Assembly: GCA_025060505.1 (NCBI GenBank)
Contig: JANXBU010000015.1
Span: forward strand, 1 to 44,240
Source of the DNA: Candidatus Calescibacterium sp.
GTDB lineage: Bacteria > Calescibacteriota > Calescibacteriia > Calescibacteriales > Calescibacteriaceae
Direction: 5' to 3'
Length of the DNA: 44,240 nt
Part shown: in pieces, positions 10,101-17,804 of the stretch
How the letters are laid out: every line of letters begins with the position of its first letter
Numbering within the stretch: the first letter of the stretch is position 1
The notes under the pieces: model-generated
What the model was told of the DNA's origin: nothing
Database searches by the model: none
The model's input: the letters and a program-made list of their open reading frames with translations, nothing else
Made by a program: the position numbers and the translations under genes

Positions 10101-11039
10101 AAGCGGGTTTCCAACTGCTCCTAGTTGTAAATCTATTGTTAAAAAACCTTCATTACCTGTAAAGGTCTTACCGTTGTAGCTGTAGTTTAGAGGCCCCATA
10201 CCACATTGTATGCCGGGAGACTCACCAACGGTAAAGTTCACACTAACTCCATTCACAACATCATAAAATAGTATAAATCTGTCTGTATTTGCACTCTGGT
10301 AAATTCCGTCATCACACGGATTTGCATCAAGGTTTGCGGTATAAGGCGGATAAGCGCAGTTACCAGGATTAGTTGACCCGTTATAGTTAAGAACTGGTCC
10401 GCATGTTGCTCCATTACAAACATCGTTCAGTGATATATTCAAACATGTAGTTCCCATAAGAGGTATAGGGAGACACTGGTCAAGAAGTCCCTTCCAGTAA
10501 ACTGTTGTGTTTCCGGGCATAGATGTTACAGCTGTTGCCCATGCCTGAAATCCTGCTGCTACAAGGTAATTTGTAGACTGAGGTTCCAATTTCATGCAAA
10601 TTCCTGTTGCTGGAAAAGGACTACCGGTGCAGGGAGCAATAGGTGCTCCGGTACAATTTGTGGTATCCTGTGCGGGGTCACAACAACAAACAACACGAGA
10701 GTTATCGTCTTGATCAAGTAAATCCATAAGCAATGCATTTATAAAGTTCCTCGTCTTGAATCCGCACGATACATATGTGGTAGAGGTTCCAGGTCCCACA
10801 TACTGCCCAGGAGGACAAAGATCATCACCTGTTCCCGCTAAATCCCGAAAAATATAGTTTATCTCGTCTTGTAGCCACTGGTTCATACAACCCGTTAATC
10901 TCAAAACAACCGTATGGGATAGATAAAATGGGAACCTATTTCCCGGAGTAGCTTCTGCGAACCTCGGTAGAAAAAATGGAGTTAGTAGTGCCCATCCAAA
11001 GAATATGGGTAAAACTTTGATGATCGGCGACCTGTTCAT
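7134..11039 (-). CDS. Very large secreted/cell-surface protein of unknown function
   Basis: I do not recognise a named family. The chosen ATG (11037-11039) gives about 1300 aa with a Sec-type signal peptide (MNRSPIIKVLP, then a hydrophobic stretch ending near FAEA). The frame is open further, to a GTG at 11075. The body is rich in Asn, Gly, Pro and Thr with many scattered Cys, often in pairs, suggesting a disulfide-bonded exported protein. The last ~250 residues look like two Ig-like beta-sandwich units (WYSWRWAGEG, LPDGIYAVEVRALDE, then WSDWTDPDYIENG, GSYTLYLKTRDQKGNEE). It ends in GVFGCGK, with no C-terminal membrane helix. G+C is visibly higher than in neighbouring genes. Confidence 0.85.
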   Translation of the reverse strand: MNRSPIIKVLPIFFGWALLTPFFLPRFAEATPGNRFPFYLSHTVVLRLTGCMNQWLQDEINYIFRDLAGTGDDLCPPGQYVGPGTSTTYVSCGFKTRNFINALLMDLLDQDDNSRVVCCCDPAQDTTNCTGAPIAPCTGSPFPATGICMKLEPQSTNYLVAAGFQAWATAVTSMPGNTTVYWKGLLDQCLPIPLMGTTCLNISLNDVCNGATCGPVLNYNGSTNPGNCAYPPYTANLDANPCDDGIYQSANTDRFILFYDVVNGVSVNFTVGESPGIQCGMGPLNYSYNGKTFTGNEGFLTIDLQLGAVGNPLRIDIDAATPSPGNRRDFGNFQLAPNRATNVAPGKGDCDPNTGLHQGNCYVRAYLQAAGALKLAIGATLYLEHRTDNWPHMQDVGLAIRSIDFSTPPWISLQLDWRWTEQSPNCTNANTCLRRDATVKAAKLIEFADLVLRGLFRYDWIPSGLQQFFGPVVFDITELTQQTLDYIAPTWVRPKQTDTLFLDISMGGESVLGTNVLRSKSCFASNGVGPALNRNELYLIAHGMIDTDLFRRGQGTNFDHILPSCGYQGSPTHSAFTPAAFPTQFPHLPHAGNFDSLVAACSNGDATFIGLSFHQNVFSHLVSDIASSGVMCIALHKDGEGLASGLPLPIFTVGQVRLLIPDLYNFLQSEYGSEVTDIPLIFVLKPKLGAAVPGFPGVPQATLVDDTTSWNPLPITGDVLLTLPNNDIEIWVDVDNVVEQWGYGPGDDPVGTCSYGYNAATMDCYVAGFDFNTGTTPPGLGQIARPPAGNTNDFINNFPDCVSFVDCDGTIGNPSDRTNERRFIAQFNVGVTLGLDLNLYGCGRLSGKVFGNLPAWGFSSTWYNPWNPSTAGNCTTVSHLRRADLTVGFVSRVGAVSVYNDATVVRSYYPFSGGTFNAFLADAIAVLLSSQLALDAQLGYTLSPIIDPGDDLYSAVPANNRVLRIGRHTEGGTATTLTATYIKRDDVGNTNPDPAPAFQQSFLTVAIDLQGIIHPNFIYDTISNLLGGSTDLFAPPIFGAMVDNANKLQILLSKFYELKRKVDSGQEVSFKIGMDEIKKIVRSAEEAGYVVPKNGRSQNLVEDFPPEVIVDWVDARTERTVIKLSCVDDRTATSNCWYSWRWAGEGRRGIWRQWQQSDEIEIRGLPDGIYAVEVRALDEMAIPDITPTVVKFVIDDNAPSAFFPKQDYFKKGEFINVELWDYITPPDKIKVSWKIGEDQQWSDWTDPDYIENGLGKKFIRVPYKEGSYTLYLKTRDQKGNEETYSFPFSVGKKSGVFGCGK

Positions 11040-11075
11040 ACTGAATAATATAATCACCTTTTTATAAATTTCCAC

Positions 11076-11558
11076 TTTTTAATACGATTAAATATGCTGG
11101 AATTTATGTAAGGTACAGCGATCGATAGAATACAGGTTATCTATGCTAACAATATATTATATCTCTGTTTCTTGGAAAAATCTTGATTGGTTTTAACAGA
11201 GTTGCTTTGTTGTATATTCAATTTTTTAGTCGCTAGAAACAGTAGGAGATAGAGCAGTATGATAAGATTACTGAATTGTATTTCATTCTATTTGGAGATT
11301 TTTAAATCCTTTGTTAAAAATCACAATCTACACCGTGAGACAGAAGCGAACGATTTAATGAAGATTTTTGCCAGATCTGATGTTTCTTTTTCTTGTCGGA
11401 GTGTTTAACCATAAACATTTGTTTTAATTCCTGTTGTTACTTTTGAAAACAATAGTAATGTATATGAACTTTTTTTTATTTTATTTTTAGTGATTTTTGA
11501 ATATGCACAATATTATTTGAAATGGAATAGGGGTGTTATTAATGAAATTTTTGTTGAA
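11076..11558. other. Intergenic region before cbiD, no gene seen
   Basis: This AT-rich stretch of about 480 nt carries the divergent upstream regions of the large secreted protein and cbiD. I saw no tRNA, no convincing small ORF and no recognisable cobalamin riboswitch. Confidence 0.5.
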
Positions 11559-12683
11559 ATGGAAGAAACACGAGAAGAGAAAAGTCAGAGAATAAAAAAA
11601 GGAGAGTTAAGGGAAGGATGGACAACCGGAACCTGTGCAGCGGTTTCAACAAAAGCTGCAACGATGGTTCTTTTTGGTTTGCAGTTTCCTGATAAAGTTG
11701 AAATCGAATTACCTATAAAAGACAGAAAAGCTCAACTGAAAATACATAGGTTTCAGAAATCCAACGGTGAAGCATTTGCTACTACTATAAAGGACGCCGG
11801 GGATGATCCGGACGTAACTCACGGAGCTGAAATTGGGAGCATCGTGAGATTTGGAAAGGACAGGGGAATAAAGATTCTAGGAGGAGAAGGTGTGGGAAGA
11901 GTTACAAAGTCTGGACTCGGACTTGAGATCGGGGAGCCAGATATAACTCCAATTCCAAGAAAGATGATCAGAAACTCTGTTTTATCTGTGCTGAACGCAC
12001 TTAACATAGATGAAAATGATATTTCAATAGAAGTTGAGATATTTGTTCCGGAGGGAGCTCAAAGAGCCAAAAAAACAATGCTTGAGCGTCTTGGTGTTGT
12101 TGGTGGTATTGGTATTTTGGGGACATTAGGTATAGTTGTTCCTTACTCCACAGGGGCATGGAAAGCATCTATTGCTCGGCAGGTTTCAGTGGCTAAGGAA
12201 TCAGGTGTAGATATAATAGTTGGAACAACCGGAAGGCAGAGCGAGGAGTTTGCGAGAAAATTCTTTCCGGAAATTCCAGATATTGCTTTTGTTGATATAG
12301 GTGACTTTATAGGCTTTACTTTACGATACGCTGAGACAAAAGGTATAAAAAAGTTCATATACGCTGGTTTCCCAGCTAAAATATCAAAATTTGCAAAAGG
12401 TGAAGAGTTTACTCATGCTAAAAAATCAAGTATTGATATAGGTTTTCTGGTAGAAATTGTGAAAAGTTCAACCAGCATAGATACAGCTTTGGAAAATGAG
12501 CTTCTGAATTCAAACACTGTCAGGGAATTTACAGAAAAAGTAAAAGGTCTCGGATTTTTTTTCGTTTTTGAAAAGTTAGCATATCTGGCTCAGAAGAGAT
12601 GTAAAGAAATAGCGAGCAAAATAGATTCCGAAATCATCATGTTTGATTTTGATGGCTCTGTTCTTTGCTACAAACATTCGTAA
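11559..12683 (+). CDS. cbiD: Cobalt-precorrin-5B C1-methyltransferase CbiD
   Basis: CbiD methylates C1 of cobalt-precorrin-5B in the anaerobic (early-cobalt) branch of cobalamin synthesis. The signature REGWTTGTCAAVSTKAA is near the N-terminus. Further family-typical stretches follow: TTIKDAGDDPDVTHGAE, GGEGVGRVTKSGLGLEIGEP, and the Gly-rich loop GVVGGIGILGTLGIV before SIARQVSVAKE. The frame is open to 11490, but ATG 11559 (MEETREEK) gives the more normal length of about 374 aa. It stands alone with no other cob/cbi gene nearby. It would supply B12 for enzymes such as the B12-binding-type radical SAM proteins encoded 8 kb downstream. Confidence 0.93.
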   Translation: MEETREEKSQRIKKGELREGWTTGTCAAVSTKAATMVLFGLQFPDKVEIELPIKDRKAQLKIHRFQKSNGEAFATTIKDAGDDPDVTHGAEIGSIVRFGKDRGIKILGGEGVGRVTKSGLGLEIGEPDITPIPRKMIRNSVLSVLNALNIDENDISIEVEIFVPEGAQRAKKTMLERLGVVGGIGILGTLGIVVPYSTGAWKASIARQVSVAKESGVDIIVGTTGRQSEEFARKFFPEIPDIAFVDIGDFIGFTLRYAETKGIKKFIYAGFPAKISKFAKGEEFTHAKKSSIDIGFLVEIVKSSTSIDTALENELLNSNTVREFTEKVKGLGFFFVFEKLAYLAQKRCKEIASKIDSEIIMFDFDGSVLCYKHS

Positions 12684-12858
12684 ATGAATTTTATCGCTTT
12701 GAAAATTTTTGTTTGTATTTTATTTGCGTTTATTTTTCGGGGTGTCTGATTGGTCTATCGGAGAAAACATAAATTCGAAGATTGCTCTGAATTTTATGGT
12801 CAATGCGAAGCTGGGTTGCAGATTTTTCGACTTCGGATCTTATCAGAATTATTTTTGG

Positions 12859-13677
12859 TCAAAAAGGAATTCTCGGAGGATTTGTTCCTGGGACACATGC
12901 ATAGTGTGAGAAATCTGTTATTCCTTCTTCTCTGAGAAGATCTTCATCTATAAGAGCCATTCCCGTTCTTCTTGATGGTTTCTTTGAGATTATTGCTATG
13001 ACAGCATCTGATAATATATCTGGTTTTCTCCACATACTAGGATCTCCAAGCTGGAAGTTTATTGTTGCCTGACTTTCTATTGCAGTAGCAGGCCAGAGTG
13101 AGTTGACAGCTATGTTGTGTTCTCTAACTTCTTCTGCAAGGCCCATCGAAAGCATTGTCATTCCAAATTTGGAAATCAGATAACCGACTTTTCCCGGAAG
13201 TACAGATAAATTTATTGGAGGAGACATGTTTATTATATGTCCCCACTTTTGCTTTATCATATATGGAAGAACATAGTAACATGCTATAAAGGAAGCTCTT
13301 ACATTGACTTGCATAACCAGATCAAACCTTTTGGGCGGTGTTTCTATAACCGGTTGCCACCACAGAGCTCCTGCATTATTTATTAGTATGTGAACTGTTC
13401 CGAACTCTTGAACAGTTTTTTCAACCATGTTTTTTATGTCTTCTTCAGATCTCACATCTGTTTTTACTGCTATGGCTTGACCTCCCATTTTTTTTATCTC
13501 TTCTGCTGTATCGTATATTGACCCCGGAAGTTTTTCAGTTCCCTTTTCGCTCTTTGCAGCTATGCATACTTTTACTCCTTTTTTTGCAAGATCCAACGCT
13601 ATTTTTTTCCCTATTCCTCTGGAAGCACCTGTAATAATTGCCACTTTACCTTCAAGCTTTTCTTCTTCTTTTATCAT
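12859..13677 (-). CDS. Short-chain dehydrogenase/reductase (HSDL2-like)
   Basis: This 272-aa SDR has the cofactor loop TGASRGIG (residues 16-23), NNAG, a Ser-containing segment INMSPP and the catalytic YLISK. The long C-terminal part (SLWPATAIESQATINF, then RKPDILSDAVIAI and SHYACVPGTNPP) resembles the SDR portion of hydroxysteroid-dehydrogenase-like protein 2 and its bacterial relatives. The physiological substrate is unknown. Neighbouring genes give no pathway context. The 175-nt gap between cbiD and this gene contains nothing recognisable. Confidence 0.9.
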   Translation of the reverse strand: MIKEEEKLEGKVAIITGASRGIGKKIALDLAKKGVKVCIAAKSEKGTEKLPGSIYDTAEEIKKMGGQAIAVKTDVRSEEDIKNMVEKTVQEFGTVHILINNAGALWWQPVIETPPKRFDLVMQVNVRASFIACYYVLPYMIKQKWGHIINMSPPINLSVLPGKVGYLISKFGMTMLSMGLAEEVREHNIAVNSLWPATAIESQATINFQLGDPSMWRKPDILSDAVIAIISKKPSRRTGMALIDEDLLREEGITDFSHYACVPGTNPPRIPF

Positions 13678-13819
13678 GACAATAGAATATTTTATTGTAA
13701 AAAACTTTTTTGTTTTTGCGGTTGTTTTTATGAGTTTTTTAAGAAATGTTAGTTTTCGGTTGCAGTTGATTTCAGGCTTCTGATTTTTGTCATTTATTTC
13801 ATCAGACTATATCTTGGGG

Positions 13820-14518
13820 TTATATCTCGAATATATTTATTTTTCCTTCGTAGAAAGCTCTTCCTACAACGGCACCCCAGAAGCCAAGGAACCTGAGAAA
13901 CATAATATCTGATTCAGAACTTATTCCTCCAGACGCTATTTTTATTTTATCTTTTCCAAAATCAAAGTCAGCTATTTTTTTGAAGTGTTCCTTTGAAATT
14001 CCAAGTCCGGTTCCGTCCCGAAATATTGAAGTGAAGAGATAACCTTTGAAGTTCTTGTCAAACAGTTCTGTAATTTCAAATATCTCTTTTTGGAGGGTTT
14101 TCCAGCCACGTGTTGCTGTTTTAAAGTTCTCATCAAAGTCAAGGGCCACAATTATCTTTTCTGGATATTTATCCAAAAGTTTCTCAAAATCCCGAGTGTT
14201 TTCAAAGATCATAGTTGAAACAACAACAGCCCAAGCTCCGTTTTTTATGTAGTACTCGGCAGTTTTGAAGCTCCTTATTCCTCCTCCAACGGTTGCTTTC
14301 ACTCCAAGATTAAGAATATTTGATATAATCTGGCTTTGTGGTTCCTTGCCGAAAACTGCATCAAGATCAACTATGTGAATAAATTTTGCTCCAAGTTCAA
14401 GCCATCTTTTTGAAACTTCCAATGGGTCGTTTTCTGAAAGAATTACTTTCGTTGGATCTCCCTGAAAAATTCTTACAACTCTTCCTTCTTTTATATCAAC
14501 AGATGGTATAACAAACAT
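13820..14518 (-). CDS. hisA: HisA: phosphoribosylformimino-AICAR-phosphate isomerase
   Basis: HisA is a TIM-barrel Amadori isomerase of histidine biosynthesis, 232 aa. Visible are the N-terminal MFVIPSVDIKEGRVVRIFQGD with the catalytic-type Asp8, then HIVDLDAVFG, the phosphate-binding VGGGIRS, IIVALDFDENF and SGGISS. A few positions differ from textbook HisA; for instance the usual GxDT around the second acid reads FRDGTGLG. No other his genes are adjacent, so it is dispersed from the pathway. HisA/TrpF dual function (PriA-like) cannot be excluded from sequence alone. Confidence 0.88.
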   Translation of the reverse strand: MFVIPSVDIKEGRVVRIFQGDPTKVILSENDPLEVSKRWLELGAKFIHIVDLDAVFGKEPQSQIISNILNLGVKATVGGGIRSFKTAEYYIKNGAWAVVVSTMIFENTRDFEKLLDKYPEKIIVALDFDENFKTATRGWKTLQKEIFEITELFDKNFKGYLFTSIFRDGTGLGISKEHFKKIADFDFGKDKIKIASGGISSESDIMFLRFLGFWGAVVGRAFYEGKINIFEI

Positions 14519-14591
14519 CAGAATTACTCATAGTTGAACTTCCACAAGAAGTAGGAAATCCAGAAATCTGCTTTTTTCGTTTTCAAATTCT

Positions 14592-15273
14592 TCAATTTCT
14601 CAGAGATTTTTCAATAAGAAATAAATTGAGTATCTGCATTTCATCTCCTTTCAGACCAACAACATAAACTCTTTTTCTTGTGGCATACTTTACTACATGA
14701 GAATGAATATACAAAGAAGATACAACTGGTATTATTTTCTTATCTCTGTATTCAGGAAAAAATACCTGAACCTTGATACTTTCTCTAAAAACCAGTCTAT
14801 ATCTTTGCTTGAGATAGAAGACTTTGTTTTGTTTATAACAACAAAGTTTTAACGAGTGAGATTGTATCATATTCGATGAAGTCTCCGTTCTTTTTTCTTT
14901 CAATTCTCGCTGGGATCATATCTGGTTCAAATCCTATCAGAGTCTTGCATATAGATGGGATATTTGGTATTATGAAATCTTCAATAAGTGTTCCCATTCT
15001 GTTTGATATGTTCCCAAGCTCTTTTTTGAACTTCGCCCAATCTTTCTGGCTGTTCTGAATATATTGTTCTATTCTCCTGCTGTATTCTTCGACTCTTCTT
15101 GTGTATTCTTCAAATTTCTTTTTGTATTCTTCTGTACTTTTCTTGTATTCTTCTGTGCTTCTTTTGTATTCTTCTGTACTTTTTATTGAATCTGCGACCA
15201 GTCTTCTTAGCTCTGCAATTTCGTTTGTCTTTTTAGTATATGCTCTTCTGTTCGCATTTGATTTTTTTCTCAT
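14592..15273 (-). pseudogene. Coiled-coil plus PD-(D/E)XK-nuclease-like protein (DUF3782-type), broken by two -1 frameshifts
   Basis: The N-terminal part has heptad repeats (KSTEEYKR, STEEYKK, KFEEYTRRVEEYSRR). It is followed by ELGNISNRMGTLIEDFIIPNIP and GDFIEYDTISL, which match coiled-coil restriction-nuclease-like proteins common in thermophiles. The frame then stops. A -1 shift near 14847-14853 (a short A-run on the minus strand) restores NFVVINKTKSSISS and WFLEKVSRFRYF. A second -1 shift at 14756-14762 (minus-strand T TTT TTC) restores FFPEYRDKKIIPVVSSLYI to the end. With both shifts the product would be about 227 aa. The expected nuclease Glu-x-Lys reads NKTKSS, so catalytic competence is uncertain. 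Confidence 0.75.
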
Positions 15274-15314
15274 ATGGATATTTTATTCTTCGTGAATGAT
15301 TCATTATCTGTTTT

Positions 15315-16325
15315 TCAGATGCTCAGCTCTTTGATTTTATTTTCAATCTTCTCTGCTGATTTCATCCCGAGTTTTCTAAGGTATTTTGCACCTTTTGTAG
15401 CTGCTGGTATCACATAAGGAAGAAACTTTTTGTTGTTCTTTACCTTGAATATATACATAAATCTTCCAGCGGCTTTGAGGGTTCTTTGAGCAGCACACAT
15501 ACTGTATATTTCCTCAAAATCCTCTGTGATTATACTGCTTGCAAGTTTCTTATATTTTTCTTTCAGATATTGTTCTACTTCCACTGGAACATCAACATAA
15601 GCATCTGCGGTAAGAGACACAAGATCATAAACATACGGACCAAGCAGGGCGTCCTGAAAATCAAGAATTCCGACTTTGTAGTTATCAAGGCACATCAGAT
15701 TTTTGGAATGAAAATCTCTGTGAGTAAAAACATATTTCGTTTGGCTGAGCTTTTCGCTGATTTCTGAGAACTCTTTGAGCATGATTTCATCTTCTTTGAG
15801 ATGAAATCCCATGAAATACTCCGTGAAGTGATCAAACTCCCAGATAAGCATATTTTTTGAGAAATTGAGCTCAAAGGCGTAGCATTTTTTATCTGGTTCC
15901 GAAAGCTGCATTTTCACGAGCTCTTCAATCGCGTTTTCGTAGTAAGGTAGTGCTTTCTGTATTCCGTTTTTCAAAACAAACACATCAAGCGGAGTATCTC
16001 CAAAATCTTCAATAAGCAGAACATCTTTGTTCTCAATAATTATATCGGGAACTCTGACTCCGTTTTTTCTGAGAAACCTTGATATGTTTAAATATGGTAG
16101 CTCAGTGAAGTTTATAATTTTTTCCATTATCTCTTCAAAAACTATCTTTTTGTCTGTTTCTCCCATGACCATTGCTATATTTGTTTCTTTTTTCTCTTGA
16201 AAGTACAGCCTAAAGTATCTTCTTGTTGATGCATCGGGAGTAAGTGGTTCTATTTTTACTATGTTGAGTTTATTTTTTCTGATGAATTCTTCAAGTTTCA
16301 AAATATACGTTTGCTGATCAATCAT
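15315..16325 (-). CDS. Phosphotransferase (APH) family sugar kinase, AmgK-like
   Basis: This 336-aa protein has the aminoglycoside/choline-kinase fold. The N-terminus has PDASTRRYFRL, close to the DASxRRYFR motif of AmgK, the anomeric MurNAc/GlcNAc kinase of cell-wall recycling. A core IEDFGDTPLD, the catalytic loop HRDFHSKNLM with Asp204 as catalytic base, and the Mg-binding GILDFQDALLGPYVYDLVSL follow. The partner nucleotidyltransferase MurU is not adjacent. The DegT aminotransferase on the same strand about 330 nt away is also compatible with sugar metabolism. The kinase fold is clear; the AmgK assignment is inferred from the N-terminal motif. Confidence 0.82.
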   Translation of the reverse strand: MIDQQTYILKLEEFIRKNKLNIVKIEPLTPDASTRRYFRLYFQEKKETNIAMVMGETDKKIVFEEIMEKIINFTELPYLNISRFLRKNGVRVPDIIIENKDVLLIEDFGDTPLDVFVLKNGIQKALPYYENAIEELVKMQLSEPDKKCYAFELNFSKNMLIWEFDHFTEYFMGFHLKEDEIMLKEFSEISEKLSQTKYVFTHRDFHSKNLMCLDNYKVGILDFQDALLGPYVYDLVSLTADAYVDVPVEVEQYLKEKYKKLASSIITEDFEEIYSMCAAQRTLKAAGRFMYIFKVKNNKKFLPYVIPAATKGAKYLRKLGMKSAEKIENKIKELSI

Positions 16326-16652
16326 CTTTGTTACTATGAATTTTAATTTTTTTTAATTTTTGATATTCTTTGCTCGTTTGTTTAGTTTCTGGTTCTTTAC
16401 AAATGATAAGTTATCTTTGAATAGAAATATCTTTTTGTTATGTGTAGAGATAAATATTTTCAGTGAAGTATTTCATTTTGATTTAATTGAGCATCTTGTC
16501 GGAGTTTTAATGTCCGTTATTTTCTTTGGAGATTTTTTCTCAGATGATTTGGTATAAAATTTTTTAGCAAAAATGCAGGCTGATCTAAAAAATTCTTGGA
16601 AGTTCTTCAATGTTCCTAATCTATCTTGTTGAATCAATCAACGAAGCAAATA
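16326..16652. other. Intergenic region, no gene seen
   Basis: This is about 330 nt of AT-rich sequence. A 65-codon plus-strand frame is present but is Phe/Leu/Ile-rich and has no homology signal. No RNA gene or strong hairpin was noticed. Confidence 0.5.
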
Positions 16653-17753
16653 CTATTTGTTTTTTTGGGAGAAGAATGATTTGATTAATTTGGAAATTGT
16701 GTGAGCTTCTTTTTCTTTGATGTTTGGATGTATAGGTATAGAGACTGAATTTTCGTATGCTATCTCGGTATTTTTAAGTTTCAGCTCTGGTTCTATATCA
16801 AAGTGTATCGGGCGGAAAATTGATTTTTGAGCGGATACTCCTTTTCTGTTGAGATATTCTATAAGCTCATCTCGTTTTGCTTTTTTGAGGAGTATTGGAA
16901 ATCTAAAAAATATGTTGTTTTGCTTTGGTGGGAGAATTATTAGATCTTCCTTTTCAAGTTCTTCAAGGTTTTGTATATATATTTCTGCTATTTTTTTTCT
17001 TATTCGGAGTATTTCTTTTAGTTTTTTCAGCTGAACGATACCTACTGCTGCGTTTGGGTCTGTCATTTTGAAGTTGAATCTTAATTTCTCTTTTTCATAA
17101 GTTTTTTTGTCGTAGTCAATAAAATCTTTTATTTTCTCTATGAGTTCTCTGTTGTTTGAGAGTATGGCACCACCTTCTCCACCGGTTGTTATAACTTTGG
17201 TTGCATAGAAAGACGAAACAGAAGCCAAACCAAAGCTGCCAGCTGGTCTTCCATCTATCTTACCACCAAAGGATTGAGCTATATCTTCTATAATAGGAAT
17301 TCCCAGTTCTATTATCTCTTTGATATCTGAGCATATACCGAAGCTGTGCACGAACACAGCACAAAGCGTTCTTTTTGTTATCTTCTTTTTTATTTCTTGT
17401 GGGTCAATTGAGAAGTTTTGTATGTTTATGTCAGCGAATACTGGTTTCATTTGGTTCATCAGTACAGAGTTGGAGAGAGCAAAACAGCTGAAAGAAGGTA
17501 TTATTACCTCATCTTTCTGTTTGAGTTCTGGAAACACTTCTGGAAGCATTTTTATTGTGAGGAACAAAGCGGCAGATCCAGAGCTGACAGCGCATGCGTA
17601 TTTTACTCCAACAATTCTTGATATTCCATTCTCGAATTCGGAAACGATTTCTCCAGTTGAAAGTATTGCTCTTTTGAGTGTTCTTGATACAGCATTTACT
17701 TCTTTTTGACCTATGTAGGGGCTTGAATGCTTTATTTTCGTTTTTACCTTCAT
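16653..17753 (-). CDS. DegT/DnrJ/EryC1/StrS-family PLP aminotransferase
   Basis: This 366-aa protein is a sugar 3-/4-aminotransferase-type PLP enzyme. Key segments are SSPYIGQKEVNAVSRTL, the phosphate-binding SSGSAALFL, DEVIIPSFSC, IIEDIAQSFGG, and SSFYATKVITTGGEGG, in which Lys186 is the Schiff-base lysine. The C-terminal segment HFDIEPELK, then IPIHPNIKEKE also fits. It probably makes an amino sugar for a surface glycan. No nucleotide-sugar dehydratase is next to it, so the product is not predictable. It is divergent from the lipoprotein gene, with about 50 nt between starts. Confidence 0.93.
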   Translation of the reverse strand: MKVKTKIKHSSPYIGQKEVNAVSRTLKRAILSTGEIVSEFENGISRIVGVKYACAVSSGSAALFLTIKMLPEVFPELKQKDEVIIPSFSCFALSNSVLMNQMKPVFADINIQNFSIDPQEIKKKITKRTLCAVFVHSFGICSDIKEIIELGIPIIEDIAQSFGGKIDGRPAGSFGLASVSSFYATKVITTGGEGGAILSNNRELIEKIKDFIDYDKKTYEKEKLRFNFKMTDPNAAVGIVQLKKLKEILRIRKKIAEIYIQNLEELEKEDLIILPPKQNNIFFRFPILLKKAKRDELIEYLNRKGVSAQKSIFRPIHFDIEPELKLKNTEIAYENSVSIPIHPNIKEKEAHTISKLIKSFFSQKNK

Positions 17754-17804
17754 TTTTCTGAAAATTATGAAACCATAAGTCAGATTAGTATAATTCGCAA
17801 AGAT

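Noticed and set aside
11076-11558. Cobalamin riboswitch upstream of cbiD
   Set aside because: I looked for a B12-box-like GCCACTG element and the expected paired structure and did not see them.
11490-11558. Upstream start of cbiD at 11490
   Set aside because: The added residues are not part of the family N-terminus. ATG 11559 precedes the conserved GWTTGTCAA segment by a normal distance.
12709-12935. Two overlapping plus-strand ORFs between cbiD and the SDR gene
   Set aside because: No ribosome-binding site and atypical composition; they run into the SDR coding region on the other strand.
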